Shown: positions 43,392 through 52,548 of the stretch, piece by piece
How the letters are laid out: every line of letters begins with the position of its first letter
Position numbering within the stretch: position 1 is the first letter of the stretch
Assembly: GCA_964537685.1 (NCBI GenBank)
Contig: CAZICM010000015.1
Location: forward strand, 62,001 to 126,000
Length of the DNA stretch: 64,000 nt
Source of the DNA: CAZICM01 sp964537685
GTDB lineage: Bacteria > Myxococcota_A > Polyangia > Polyangiales > Polyangiaceae
Direction: 5' to 3'
Notes under the pieces: generated by a model
The model's input: the letters and a program-made list of their open reading frames with translations, nothing else
What the model was told of the DNA's origin: nothing
Database searches by the model: none
Made by a program: the position numbers and the translations under genes

Positions 43392-44636
43392 ATGCTCCGG
43401 AAATCAGTTGTAATGACGGGATTGGCTATCGCGTTCGGTGTGTTCGCCGCATGCTCGGCGTCCCCTGGAAGAAGCGTGTTTGACGACGAAGGCGAGGCCG
43501 GCGGCTCGAACACGGGTGGCAAAGGCGGTGCGAGCAATAGCGGAAGCAGCTCGTCGGGCCTCTTTAATCCAACGACAGGTTCCGGAGGCAGCACGGGAAG
43601 CGGCTCAAATTGCGCAACACCATCCGCGGTGGACGACGACATGGATGGGTTCTCGGAAGATCAAGGCGATTGCAACGATTGCGATCCGAACGTAAATCCA
43701 GGCGCGATTGAAGTCGTGATCACAGAGCCCGATGGAGACGGTGGGCTTCCCGAGCCTGCCGATGAAGATTGCGATGGTACGGCGGACAATCCGCTGCCCA
43801 CATGCGACGACAATCTCGCCATTGACGATTTCGATCCGCTTCATGGAGCGTGGGCCATCGATATCTGCCAGACCGCGCAGCCCGGCGATGGGAAATGGGG
43901 CGTACTCGAAGCCCAATACGTTCGAGCGAATGGTGTACCTGTAAACGGCGCTTCGCCTCAGGCCGGTTTGCTCGATGGTTTTGGAAGCAATGTGACGCCC
44001 TTCATGGGCAAGCGGCTGCTTGGTATTTCCTCGGGGCATGCGCGGGATGCCGCCGATCCAGGCGCCTGCGGTTCGCAGACCTGCATGGGTTACGGCGCCG
44101 GAACGCCGCCGAATGGCTTCCCCCAGGATGTTGTGAACTGTTTTGGCGGCTCCAATATCAACGATGATGTGGGCCTTCAGCTCAAATTGCGCGCGCCCAA
44201 GAATGCCACGGGCTTCTCATTTAATTTTAATTTCTACTCCTTTGAGTATCCCGAATGGGTATGCACCACCTTCAACGATCAATACATTAGTTGGGTCGAT
44301 CCGCCTCCAATGGGTTCCATCAATGGAAACATTTCATTTGATGCGAACACCAATCCTGTGAGCGTGAACGTAGCTTTCTTCCAGGTGTGTCCGGGATGTC
44401 CTCTGGGCACGGCGGAAATGAATGGAACCGGCTTTGATTCATGGGGTGATGCAGGCGCGACAAGCTGGCTGAAGTCGACGGCTCCGGTGACGGGCGGCCA
44501 AGAATTCACCATCCGCTTTGCGATTTGGGATACGGGCGATTCGGCGCTGGATTCGACGACGCTGATCGACAATTTCCAGTGGATTGCAAACGGCGGCACG
44601 GTCACGGTCGGCACCGTGATCGATCCTCCGCAATAA
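43392..44636 (+). CDS. Lipoprotein with Ca-binding-like motif and choice-of-anchor domain
   Basis: A 414-residue lipoprotein with GAGGAGAAGG just before ATG 43392. The lipobox is FAACSA. A Gly/Ser linker is followed by a MopE-like Asp-rich loop (DDDMDGFSEDQGDCNDCDPN and NPGAIE), then a beta-sandwich resembling choice-of-anchor L domains (FSFNFNFYSFEYPEWVC, NDQYISWVDPPP, TLIDNFQWIANGG). Metal binding is inferred from the Asp spacing. Surface adhesin or structural role likely; no catalytic motif. Followed by an intrinsic terminator. Confidence 0.75.
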   Translation: MLRKSVVMTGLAIAFGVFAACSASPGRSVFDDEGEAGGSNTGGKGGASNSGSSSSGLFNPTTGSGGSTGSGSNCATPSAVDDDMDGFSEDQGDCNDCDPNVNPGAIEVVITEPDGDGGLPEPADEDCDGTADNPLPTCDDNLAIDDFDPLHGAWAIDICQTAQPGDGKWGVLEAQYVRANGVPVNGASPQAGLLDGFGSNVTPFMGKRLLGISSGHARDAADPGACGSQTCMGYGAGTPPNGFPQDVVNCFGGSNINDDVGLQLKLRAPKNATGFSFNFNFYSFEYPEWVCTTFNDQYISWVDPPPMGSINGNISFDANTNPVSVNVAFFQVCPGCPLGTAEMNGTGFDSWGDAGATSWLKSTAPVTGGQEFTIRFAIWDTGDSALDSTTLIDNFQWIANGGTVTVGTVIDPPQ

Positions 44637-44654
44637 TCCCTGTTGGTTTTCGGG

Positions 44655-44706
44655 TTAGGCGCTTTGGGTTTTCGCTGTAATGAGTATCCAAGGCGCCTAA
44701 TTTTTT
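44655..44706 (+). terminator. Rho-independent terminator
   Basis: A 13-bp stem pairs TTAGGCGCTTTGG (44655-44667) with CCAAGGCGCCTAA (44688-44700); the only mismatch is a G-U wobble. The loop is 20 bases and a run of six T residues follows (44701-44706). It ends the lipoprotein transcript and precedes the methyltransferase gene. Confidence 0.8.
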
Positions 44707-44762
44707 AGAATGAGCTATCCATTCAATCCACATTCATTTCAATAAAACAACAAGAAACAACG

Positions 44763-45875
44763 ATGGAATTTTTTGCGACGGCCGCTAAAGGCACGGAAGG
44801 CGCATTGCGCGATGAGCTTCGAGAGCTTCGTTTCCGGGGTGTGCGGGCCGATCGGGGCGGCGTTCACTTTTTTGGCGATATGGATGAAGGGTTTCGGGCC
44901 TGTATTTGGCTGCGGACCGCGCTTCGGGTGTTATGCAAGCTGTCTGAATTCGATGCATTCGACGGCGAAGCTTTATATGAGGGCGTGCGCGCGATTGATT
45001 GGACGCCGTTTTTAAGTCCAAAACATACGCTGGCCGTGCGTTCGGCCTGCCGTTCCAGCCGTTTGACGCATACTCAGTTTATCGCTCAAAAAAGCAAGGA
45101 TGCCATTGTCGATCAATGCAGGGAGCGCTGGGGTTCTCGTCCTTCGGTGAATCTCGACAATCCGGATGTAATGCTCTTCGTGCATTTGGCCGACGATCGC
45201 GCGACGGTTTATTTGGATTATGCGGGAGAGGCTTTGCACCGGCGGGGATATAGGACAAGCGCCGGAGAGGCACCGCTCAAAGAAACCCTTGCGGCGGCCA
45301 TTATAAGATTGTCGGGGTGGGATTTAAAAATGCCGCTCTGCGATCCGATGTGCGGCGCGGGGACGATTGCGATTGAGGCGGCGCTGTGGGCGTACCGGGT
45401 TGCGCCGGGGCTGCTGAGGGGTACGCGTTTTGGCTTTGAAAAATGGGCTTGTCACGACGACGCGGCGGCAAAAAAGACAGCCGATTTATGCCGTTCGGCC
45501 AAGGCATCCATTCTAAAGGAAGGGCCGGAGATTTGGGGTTTTGATGCGGATATGGACGCCATTCTAAAGGCGAGGGAAAATGCAAAGAGGGCCGGCGTAT
45601 CCATTCGTTTCGATCGGAAAGAGCTGCAAGAGTTTCTTCCGCGGAACGAGCCGATGATGATTGTGACAAATCCGCCTTATGGACAGCGTTTAGAGGCGTC
45701 CGATTCGCTGGGGCGCGAGCTTTCCCAGGCGCTTTCGGCCTGTGCGCGGGGTTCAAAGGCGGCGATTTTAAGCGGTGCGCCCGATTTTGAGCGAAGCTTT
45801 CCTTGGCGATTGTCGAAGGCGCCTCTGGTCGTCTATAACGGTGCAATTGCGTGCCAATTGCTTCGTTATGAATGA
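44763..45875 (+). CDS. THUMP-domain 23S rRNA methyltransferase, RlmL-like
   Basis: A 370-residue enzyme. The N-terminus MEFFATAAKGTEGALRDEL and the THUMP region (VYLDYAGEALHRRGYR at the end) precede a SAM-dependent methyltransferase domain with CDPMCGAGTIAIEAALWA and the N2-guanine motif IVTNPPYGQRL. Homologues methylate G2445 of 23S rRNA. It has only one methyltransferase domain, unlike fused E. coli RlmKL. Ends 29 AT-rich bases before the convergent OmpA-like gene. Confidence 0.9.
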   Translation: MEFFATAAKGTEGALRDELRELRFRGVRADRGGVHFFGDMDEGFRACIWLRTALRVLCKLSEFDAFDGEALYEGVRAIDWTPFLSPKHTLAVRSACRSSRLTHTQFIAQKSKDAIVDQCRERWGSRPSVNLDNPDVMLFVHLADDRATVYLDYAGEALHRRGYRTSAGEAPLKETLAAAIIRLSGWDLKMPLCDPMCGAGTIAIEAALWAYRVAPGLLRGTRFGFEKWACHDDAAAKKTADLCRSAKASILKEGPEIWGFDADMDAILKARENAKRAGVSIRFDRKELQEFLPRNEPMMIVTNPPYGQRLEASDSLGRELSQALSACARGSKAAILSGAPDFERSFPWRLSKAPLVVYNGAIACQLLRYE

Positions 45876-45904
45876 TTTAGAATAGAACAATAAATATATA
45901 AATA

Positions 45905-46432
45905 TTATTGGCGTTTGACGCGGAATTCGACGCGCCTATTTTTAGCGCGGCAGTCATCGGTGGGTTCGAGACATACGGGCGCGGTGGCTCCATAACCCGG
46001 GGCTTGCATCGGGGTCGTTACACCTTGGGTAACGAGATAACGAACGACCGCATTTGCCCGGCGTTCAGAGAGTTTGCGGTTGTGGTCGAGGGAGCCCTGG
46101 TTGTCGGTATGGCCTTCGATGGTGACACCAACGATTTCAGGATGGGTCTTGATAATATCGGCGACCGCATTGAGGACCGGAAATGATTCCGGGCTGATTT
46201 CATCTTTGTCGGTGTCGTAATGAATGGCTTTGGCGATTTTAATGCGATCGCCTTCAAGAACGGCGTCGCCTGTCGCCATTTGCATGGGTTGGGTGGGCTG
46301 GGGAGGGGGAGGCGGCGGCGGATTGGGAGGCTGGGCGATAAGTTTCGGCTCCGGATCCGATGATCCGCATCCCGCGGCGCTAAAGATGGTGAGCGCTGTG
46401 GCAATAAAGAAGGCTTTTTTTATGGTGTTCAT
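45905..46432 (-). CDS. OmpA-family peptidoglycan-associated lipoprotein
   Basis: A 175-residue lipoprotein. ATG 46432 follows AAAGG. The lipobox is FSAAGCGSS. A proline-rich linker leads to the OmpA_C domain with IHYDTDKDEISPESFPVLNA, TIEGHTDNQGSLDHNRKLSE, RRANAVVRYLVTQGV and GYGATAPV. It likely anchors the outer membrane to peptidoglycan. Pal-like in length. Confidence 0.93.
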   Translation of the reverse strand: MNTIKKAFFIATALTIFSAAGCGSSDPEPKLIAQPPNPPPPPPPQPTQPMQMATGDAVLEGDRIKIAKAIHYDTDKDEISPESFPVLNAVADIIKTHPEIVGVTIEGHTDNQGSLDHNRKLSERRANAVVRYLVTQGVTTPMQAPGYGATAPVCLEPTDDCRAKNRRVEFRVKRQ

Positions 46433-46451
46433 GAGGACCTTTGGCCTTTTA

Positions 46452-47186
46452 TCATGGAGTCTCCCTGGATTGGGAATGAATTCGGCGGTAGGCGACGCGG
46501 GCAATTAAATATGAAATCGTAAGCAGGTGCCAGGGGCGTAGTCCGCTGGCCTCGCCGCGGTATACGGCTCGCACGGGCACTTCTTCGATGCGCATGCCCG
46601 CGCGGCAGAGGGCGCCGATGATATCGTTGGGATAGCCATAGCGGGGCCAGAGCGCATCGAGATCGATGGCGCGAAGGGCTCGGGAAGAAGCCGCGGTATA
46701 GCCGCATTGGCTATCGGATAAGGTGTGTAGGCCGGCGGCTTTTTTGGTGAGGAAGGCCAGGGTTTGAGTGCCTAGAAAGCGGGCTTTGGGCATGGTGCGG
46801 AGCACATCGGGATGAGCCGCCCGGTTGCCTTTGGTGTAATCGGCTTGGCCTTGGATAATAGGCATAAGCAGCGCGGGTAAATCGTCGGGATGCATTTGGC
46901 CATCGCCCGCCATGACGGCGCAGATATCGGTATTCAGGGCGTGGACGGCGTGTTTATAACCGGTCGCGATGGCGGCGCCCACGCCCCGGTTATGGCTGTG
47001 GGACAAGGCGATAATGCGCTTTTGATCGGGATGGCCTTGCACCAGTGCCAGGGTAGGATCGAGGCTTTTATCGTCGACTGCGATGATATGGTCGACGAAT
47101 TCGGGGATAGAGCTTAAGGTGCCGGTGATCAGGCGCGATTCATTGAAGGCCGGAACGACAACACTGATGCGGGCTCCTTGGAACAC
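46452..47186 (-). CDS. GT2-family glycosyltransferase (dolichyl/polyprenyl-phosphate type)
   Basis: A 244-residue cytoplasmic enzyme starting at GTG. Family motifs are ISVVVPAFNESRLITGTL, IIAVDDKSLDPT, NRGVGAAIATGYKHAV and the DxD-like VMAGDGQMHPDDL, followed by GNRAA and SDSQCGYTAAS. It resembles GT2 enzymes that transfer a sugar to a polyprenyl-phosphate carrier for envelope glycans. Divergent from the next gene, 51 bases apart. Confidence 0.85.
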   Translation of the reverse strand: MFQGARISVVVPAFNESRLITGTLSSIPEFVDHIIAVDDKSLDPTLALVQGHPDQKRIIALSHSHNRGVGAAIATGYKHAVHALNTDICAVMAGDGQMHPDDLPALLMPIIQGQADYTKGNRAAHPDVLRTMPKARFLGTQTLAFLTKKAAGLHTLSDSQCGYTAASSRALRAIDLDALWPRYGYPNDIIGALCRAGMRIEEVPVRAVYRGEASGLRPWHLLTISYLIARVAYRRIHSQSRETP

Positions 47187-47237
47187 GGCGCTTCGTAGCT
47201 GTATTTTTGGGGCTCATCAAGGGAGGATCTAGGCTTT

Positions 47238-47828
47238 ATGGCCGATATAAACAGGCGTTTGCTTGTGGGGGGAGGGCTGGGGCTTTTGGGGCTTGGTTTG
47301 GCGTATTGGGGGGTTCGGGCGCTAACGGCTTTTCCGCCCGATACCGAGCCTCAAGGCGCGTATTTGCGTATTGCTTTTCATTTGGGGCGCGGTGAAGTGA
47401 AGCCTTGTTTCGCCTATTTGGAAGATAGGGCTCAGCATTCGGCTTATACGCTCCGGGATTATCGGAAGAAGGCGAGCGAGCGTATTGCTGCGGTCTATCC
47501 CGAGCCCGAGCGGACGCGCTTTTTGGACGCCTATAAAGTGTATGCGGAGGCTCCCGACGGGGCCGATATTTGGCTGGAAATGGCCAATAAAAAAGGATGG
47601 GCCGCGCGTCTGCGAAAAGATTTATCGGGTATTGCCAAGGTGGAAATAACAGGGGAACGGGCCACCATCGAAACGGCGAGGGGAACGCGCTATCCCTTCC
47701 GGCGTCGGGAAAATGGAATATGGGGGCTTTCGCTGTTTACGGGTGAACTCGAAGCGGAGGCCGAAAAGGCGGCCAGGGATTGGGAAGTGGTGGAGAAGGC
47801 CGCTTTGGATTATGAGCGGGCTAAATAA
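47238..47828 (+). CDS. N-terminally anchored protein of unknown function
   Basis: A 196-residue protein. A TM helix (LLVGGGLGLLGLGLAYWGV) at residues 8-27 is followed by an outer part rich in Glu, Ala and Arg. The segment PCFAYLEDRAQHSAYTLRDY and the strand TIETARGTRYPFRRRENGIW are distinctive. No enzymatic motif. Preceded by GGGAGG. Not recognised. Confidence 0.6.
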   Translation: MADINRRLLVGGGLGLLGLGLAYWGVRALTAFPPDTEPQGAYLRIAFHLGRGEVKPCFAYLEDRAQHSAYTLRDYRKKASERIAAVYPEPERTRFLDAYKVYAEAPDGADIWLEMANKKGWAARLRKDLSGIAKVEITGERATIETARGTRYPFRRRENGIWGLSLFTGELEAEAEKAARDWEVVEKAALDYERAK

Positions 47829-47866
47829 AATTTGATTAAATTGTTGATATTATTGATTGAATGTGC

Positions 47867-48640
47867 CTACATCGAGCCCTTAAAGACGGCGAAGGCCAGG
47901 CCGGTCGGGTCGGCGAGGCAAGAGAAGCGGCCGATATTGGGAATGTCCATGGGAGGCACCAGGATTGTTCCGCCCAGCGTTTTGGCCTTTTCCGCGGACG
48001 CATCCACATCGCTCACATGAATGTAGGCCATCCAGTAGGTCATCTGGGGCGCTTCCGCAGGCGTCTTCATGATGCCGCAGGTCTGGCGATCGCCCCGGGA
48101 ACAGATGGTGTAATCGCCTTCGGGCATGGGCATGGCGGAGGTCGTCCAGCCATAGAGTCCGGTGTAATAGCGAATGGCCGCGCCGGCATCCATGGCCATG
48201 AGTTCTTCCCAGCAGAAATCGCCTAAGGGAGGAGGCCCTTGATCTTCGGGGATTACGTTGGCCATTTGCATTGGGCAGGTCGCGCCGCCCTGGGGATCGA
48301 GGGCTCCGGCGAAGATACCCACGCCGGGAACATCCATTTTGGGGACGACGATTTTCCCGCCGTTCTGTTCGACATAGGCGATCGCATCGTCGATGTTGTC
48401 CACGGAAATGTAGGAGATGAAATGAGAAGGAACGCCTTTTGAACCATCCAAAGGCATCATTCCGCCCACGTCTTTGCCGCCCGCGCTGAACATCGTGTAG
48501 TTCCCAAAGGCAGGCCCCATCGGGACTTCTTTGGTCGTCCAGCCCAGCAGTTCCGTGAAAAAGGCAAGCGAAGCCTTGGGGTCGGTGGTCATTAAGTCAT
48601 GCCAAACGATACGTCCTTTTGTGGGTCTTGAATTACTCAT
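47867..48640 (-). CDS. VOC-superfamily protein, two glyoxalase-like domains
   Basis: A 257-residue cytoplasmic protein with GGAAGG before ATG 48640. Domain 1 begins GRIVWHDLMTTDPKASLAFF and carries HFISYISVDNIDDAIAYVEQ; domain 2 has CWEELMAMDAGAAIRYYTGL and YWMAYIHVSDVDASAEKAK. The metal-ligand pattern (His/Glu pairs) is partly conserved. Substrate unknown; similar proteins are described as hydroxylases or glyoxalase-like. Confidence 0.88.
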   Translation of the reverse strand: MSNSRPTKGRIVWHDLMTTDPKASLAFFTELLGWTTKEVPMGPAFGNYTMFSAGGKDVGGMMPLDGSKGVPSHFISYISVDNIDDAIAYVEQNGGKIVVPKMDVPGVGIFAGALDPQGGATCPMQMANVIPEDQGPPPLGDFCWEELMAMDAGAAIRYYTGLYGWTTSAMPMPEGDYTICSRGDRQTCGIMKTPAEAPQMTYWMAYIHVSDVDASAEKAKTLGGTILVPPMDIPNIGRFSCLADPTGLAFAVFKGSM

Positions 48641-49013
48641 GGGCTTTTACCTTCCAAGGGCTTGCATGGCACGAAGCTGTGCAATGCATTGATGGGCTCA
48701 GCTTCTACAAACAAAATATCTTCACGACAATCACGTTCGTTGTGGAATTCGAAAAAATGTGCCGGCCTTTCTGCTGTATGGGGTGCCTGCGCCGGCAGTC
48801 GGTTTTTGTTGGGTTGCCTGTTGGAGTAGGCAATGATCGATGGAAGAGCCAATAAAATCAAAATGCAATTCGTTTGAATAGGAGGATTTGGGCGTAGATC
48901 GACGAAATGGGGATGATGTTCTTGGGGGACGGAGGCTGCATGCTGGGCCAGGCAGGGAGCCGTGGCCGATGGTTAAGCCAATTGGATTGGCATGGTTTGC
49001 GGTGAGTGCGGGT
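48641..49013. other. Gene-free interval
   Basis: This 373-base interval between the VOC start and the rhodanese stop holds no recognised gene. Short open frames exist on both strands but show no domain or export motif. No clear terminator hairpin was found; CCAATTGG near 48980 is only an eight-base palindrome. Confidence 0.5.
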
Positions 49014-49451
49014 TTAGATGCCAGCTTTGCGTTTGAGCTCCTCGTACGAAGCGCCGGGCGTTTGGGATTCGCAGGGAAAACCTTGGGCGGCCCAGCCGGC
49101 TTCGATGATGGAACCAAAGGGATCGCGGGCTCCATCGAAGCCGGGCCGAAGTTCGACGAGATCGCCAAAGCCTGCGTTTTGCATCATTTCGGCGGCGCGC
49201 ATCGATCGCTGGCCCGAGCGGCAGCCTAAAATGAGTTTGGCGGCGCCTCCGTAGAGGGCCTGCACAACCCTTAGAAAATCGGGGTTTGGCATCATGCCCG
49301 AGGGTGTTGATTGCATGAGCGGCACGTTGTGCGCGCCCGCCGGATGGCCTGCTTCGTACTCGGGTTCGCTGCGTACGTCGAGATAGACATAGCCTTCTTG
49401 GTGGATGAGTTTTTGGGCTTCAGGCGGTGAGATGCGGGTGATTTTGGGCAT
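49014..49451 (-). CDS. Single-domain rhodanese (sulfurtransferase)
   Basis: A 145-residue protein preceded by AAGGAG. The rhodanese fold shows YVYLDVRSEPEYEAGHPAGA and the active loop GCRSGQRS with Cys77. Transfers sulfane sulfur to acceptors. The last 30 residues end in SYEELKRKAGI. Confidence 0.93.
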   Translation of the reverse strand: MPKITRISPPEAQKLIHQEGYVYLDVRSEPEYEAGHPAGAHNVPLMQSTPSGMMPNPDFLRVVQALYGGAAKLILGCRSGQRSMRAAEMMQNAGFGDLVELRPGFDGARDPFGSIIEAGWAAQGFPCESQTPGASYEELKRKAGI

Positions 49452-49520
49452 GGCGGCTCCTTGAGAAGAAGAAGAAAAATAGGCTCGATAGGCGTGAGAT
49501 AGCGCCGCGCCTGAAGGCGG

Positions 49521-50744
49521 TCAAAAGACGTGAATAAATAGGCCGCTGCGCAGTTTGGGTTCAAACCATGTGCTTTTGGGCGGCATTAAAAGGCCGGCGT
49601 CGCTGACGGCGAAGAGCTGTTCGATCTGCGTGGGAAATAGATGAATGGCCATGGTGAATTCGCGGTTGTCCACGCGCCGCTCGAGCTCGGCGGTGCCCCG
49701 GATTCCGCCGATGAAGTCGATGTGTTTGTCGCGGCGGGGATCGTGTACGCCAAAAATCGGGCCCAGAATTTGATCTTGGCAAATGGAGCAGTCGAGCGAA
49801 AGCACCGGATCGTGAGTGTCGAAGGAGCCTTCGCGCACCCGGGCTTTGTACCAGCGTCCTCCAAGATAGATTCCAAAGCATTTGGGTGCGTTGGGCGTGG
49901 CGTCGAGGGCGGAGTCCGCGGGATGTATTTCAAGGCGCTCTTTGAGAATCGATAAAAGCACTTCGGGGCTGCGTCCCTCGAGATCCCGGACGACGCGGTT
50001 GTAGGGCATGATTTTCATTTGATCGTGAGGGAATACGACGGCGAGGAAGACATCGTGCTCGCCGCCGTCGCCGCGCCGGTTTTTATGAACGCGCGCCGCG
50101 GCTGCGCTCCGGTGATGGCCGTCGGCGATATACAGGGCGGGCACATGTTCGAAATGGCGGGAGAGCGTTTGCGTCGCCTCGCGCGAGAGCACCCAAAAGG
50201 TGTGATGAATGCCGTCGGAAGTCGTGAAATCGTAGATGGCCGGTGCGTTTTGGGCTTCGGAAATCAGCGCGTCAATGTCGGGCACGGCGTGATAGGTCAG
50301 AAATACCGGTTCGTCGTGAGCGCCCAGCTCGTCAATGTGGCGCGTCCGGTCGTCTTCTTTGTCGGGCCTTGTTTTTTCGTGTTTCTTGATGCGATCGCTG
50401 TCGTACTCGGCCACCGATGCACAGCCAACCACGCCCACTTGGCGGTGATCGCCCATGCGCTGCGCGTACAAATACAAATGCGGTTCGGGATCTTGAATGA
50501 GATCGCCGTTCATGATCAGCGCCGCTAGGTTGCGCGCGCCGCGGGCATACACGGCGTCGTCATGTTCGTCGGTGCCTTCGGGCAAATCGATTTCAGGCCG
50601 CGAAACATGAAGAAAGCTGTGAGAATTGCCCGCTGCCAGGGTGCGGGCCTCGGCCGTTGAGATCACGTCGTAAGGCGGGCTTGCGACATGCTGAGCGGCG
50701 GCTTGGGGAGGACGGTAGGCGCGAAAAGGTCGTACGGTAGCCAC
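49521..50744 (-). CDS. DUF1015-family protein
   Basis: About 407 residues from GTG 50744 (TTG 50780 would add 12 residues). Family signatures are ATVRPFRAYRPP, HVASPPYDVISTAEARTLAA, LYIADGHHRSAAAARVHKNR and FLAVVFPHDQMKIMPYNRVV. The GHHR segment may bind a metal or nucleotide, but the biochemical function is unsettled (the SerK-type ATP- or ADP-dependent kinases share the DGHHR motif). Cytoplasmic. Confidence 0.88.
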   Translation of the reverse strand: MATVRPFRAYRPPQAAAQHVASPPYDVISTAEARTLAAGNSHSFLHVSRPEIDLPEGTDEHDDAVYARGARNLAALIMNGDLIQDPEPHLYLYAQRMGDHRQVGVVGCASVAEYDSDRIKKHEKTRPDKEDDRTRHIDELGAHDEPVFLTYHAVPDIDALISEAQNAPAIYDFTTSDGIHHTFWVLSREATQTLSRHFEHVPALYIADGHHRSAAAARVHKNRRGDGGEHDVFLAVVFPHDQMKIMPYNRVVRDLEGRSPEVLLSILKERLEIHPADSALDATPNAPKCFGIYLGGRWYKARVREGSFDTHDPVLSLDCSICQDQILGPIFGVHDPRRDKHIDFIGGIRGTAELERRVDNREFTMAIHLFPTQIEQLFAVSDAGLLMPPKSTWFEPKLRSGLFIHVF

Positions 50745-50856
50745 GGCAAGGCGAGTAGCGCTTCTTTCAGGCGATGCCAAGCGTCACGCTCGTTGGTCGG
50801 AAAGTCTCGCTAGCGCGGCTCAAAACGATTATGGCAATGAGGCTTTCTCGAATGAG

Positions 50857-52539
50857 GTGTTCGTGTCCAAGGTCGGTGACACCCTGCCGCCGCCTCCGTC
50901 GTCGGGCGATTTGGATGAGCCTGCTTATGTAAAGCCGGCGAATCCGTCGCGTCCGGGTGAAGGAGCTCAAGGCGAGATTAGTTCTGGATTCCGCGCGCGT
51001 AGGGTTATCGCTATCGGCGGAGGGCGGGGCGGTGTTGGCAAGAGCCTGCTTACGGTGAATTTGGGCGTGTTTTTCGCGCAGTTGGGGCGCGAAGTTGTGG
51101 TGTGCGATGCCGACAGCGCGGGTTCGGGCATGCATGCGATGCTGGGTTTGGAGCTGCCTGCCTATGTGACGCCGGAGGCTGTGGAGGAAGGCAAGGCTCA
51201 GCCGGTGACGACCATTGTTCCTGGTCTGCGGCTGTTGCCAACGGCTTATGATGCGATGACGGGCTCTGCCGTGAAGCCATCGCGCGGCGTCTATTATTTA
51301 AAGCAAATACAGCATCTCGATGCGGATTATGTGCTGTTGAATTTGGGGGCGGGCGCGGGCAGCGTGGCGCTCGATTTGTTTTTGAATGCCGATGTGGGCG
51401 TGTGCGTGACGGCTCCTGAACCCTTGGCGGTTGAGACGACCTACCGCTTCTGCCGGGCGCTGTATTTCCGGCTCTTGAGGCGCGCTCTGGTGAAGGAGCG
51501 TTTTAAGATGAGGCTCGTCGAGAAAGTCGCGAAGGCGCTTCCGCCGCTCTCGAGTCCGCGTCAAATCATCGCGGAAATTAGGCGTTTCGATGATGTGATC
51601 GCCAATGTGGCCGCTCAGCAGTTAAGCCGGGTGAAGGCTCATTTGGTGGTTGGCCAGACGCGGCTGCGCGCGGATCTCGAGCTTGGCACATCGATGTCGA
51701 TTGTGGCCGATCGCTTTTTGGGCATCGCGCTCGATTATTTGGGACACATCGAACATGACGACGCGGTGTGGCTTACGGTTCGAAGGCGGCAGCCCCTGCT
51801 CATCGATAGTCCGACAGCCAAGAGCGCGCGCAATATTGAACGGGTGGCCCGGAGAATTTTGGCGCTGCTGGCGACGGGAGAAGCCCGGGCCAACACAGAG
51901 ACGCTTGAAAAGGCCGCGCCGCCCCGCCCTGACCAGCCGGTCACTTTGTTTGATGTGCTGGGTGTTCCGCGCACGGCGTCGGATGAAGAGATTCGCCGTG
52001 CTTACAAGCGTCAGCGTGAAATTTTCAAAGAGGGCAGCCCGCCGCTGACTTCGGTGGTCAGTCAGGCGATGCTCAAGGTGGAGCAGGCGCGTTTGGATGA
52101 AGCGCACGATACGCTGCTCGATCCGGTAAAACGCCGCGCATATCTTCTATCGACATTTCCGGATGACGCGCCGGTCAGTGTTGAGCCTGCCCAAAACCGG
52201 AGCGCTGCCCATGCGGCCGAGCTTGCGATGATGCAGGCCGAGCTTGCGCGTGAAATCAATGCGGAAACGCAGTTTACGGGCGCGCTGCTTAAGCGGGTGC
52301 GCGAATCGGTGGGCATTGAGATTGCGGACATCGCCCAGCGCACCAAAATTTCCTCGGCGCATCTGACGGCGATTGAGAACGAAGCCCTGGCCGATCTGCC
52401 CGCGCCTGTGTACGTCCAGGGTTTTGTTCAGCAGATCGCGAAATACCTAAAGCTCGATCCGGTCCAGGTTTCAAAGACGTATATGCGGCGCCTGCGCGAG
52501 TTTGGCAGTGGAGGGGCACGGCCAAAGTCCGGTGCTTAA
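50857..52539 (+). CDS. ParA/MinD-like ATPase fused to J-like and RodZ-type HTH domains
   Basis: A 560-residue protein from GTG 50857. Residues 47-300 are a deviant Walker P-loop ATPase of the MinD/FlhG group (IGGGRGGVGKSLLTVNL, VVVCDADSAGSG, YVLLNLGAGAGSVALDLFL). Residues about 365-435 form a J-like domain (LFDVLGVPRTASDEEIRRAY) whose HPD tripeptide is replaced, so DnaK stimulation is unlikely. Residues about 475-545 are a RodZ-like HTH_25 domain (VGIEIADIAQRTKISSAHLT, PVYVQGFVQQIAKYL). It likely positions an envelope or motility structure. The next two genes follow closely. Confidence 0.85.
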   Translation: MFVSKVGDTLPPPPSSGDLDEPAYVKPANPSRPGEGAQGEISSGFRARRVIAIGGGRGGVGKSLLTVNLGVFFAQLGREVVVCDADSAGSGMHAMLGLELPAYVTPEAVEEGKAQPVTTIVPGLRLLPTAYDAMTGSAVKPSRGVYYLKQIQHLDADYVLLNLGAGAGSVALDLFLNADVGVCVTAPEPLAVETTYRFCRALYFRLLRRALVKERFKMRLVEKVAKALPPLSSPRQIIAEIRRFDDVIANVAAQQLSRVKAHLVVGQTRLRADLELGTSMSIVADRFLGIALDYLGHIEHDDAVWLTVRRRQPLLIDSPTAKSARNIERVARRILALLATGEARANTETLEKAAPPRPDQPVTLFDVLGVPRTASDEEIRRAYKRQREIFKEGSPPLTSVVSQAMLKVEQARLDEAHDTLLDPVKRRAYLLSTFPDDAPVSVEPAQNRSAAHAAELAMMQAELAREINAETQFTGALLKRVRESVGIEIADIAQRTKISSAHLTAIENEALADLPAPVYVQGFVQQIAKYLKLDPVQVSKTYMRRLREFGSGGARPKSGA

Positions 52540-52548
52540 GAGGCGCGC

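Noticed and set aside
48641..49013. Small gene in the VOC-rhodanese interval
   Set aside because: Short open frames on both strands lack a ribosome site or recognisable motif.
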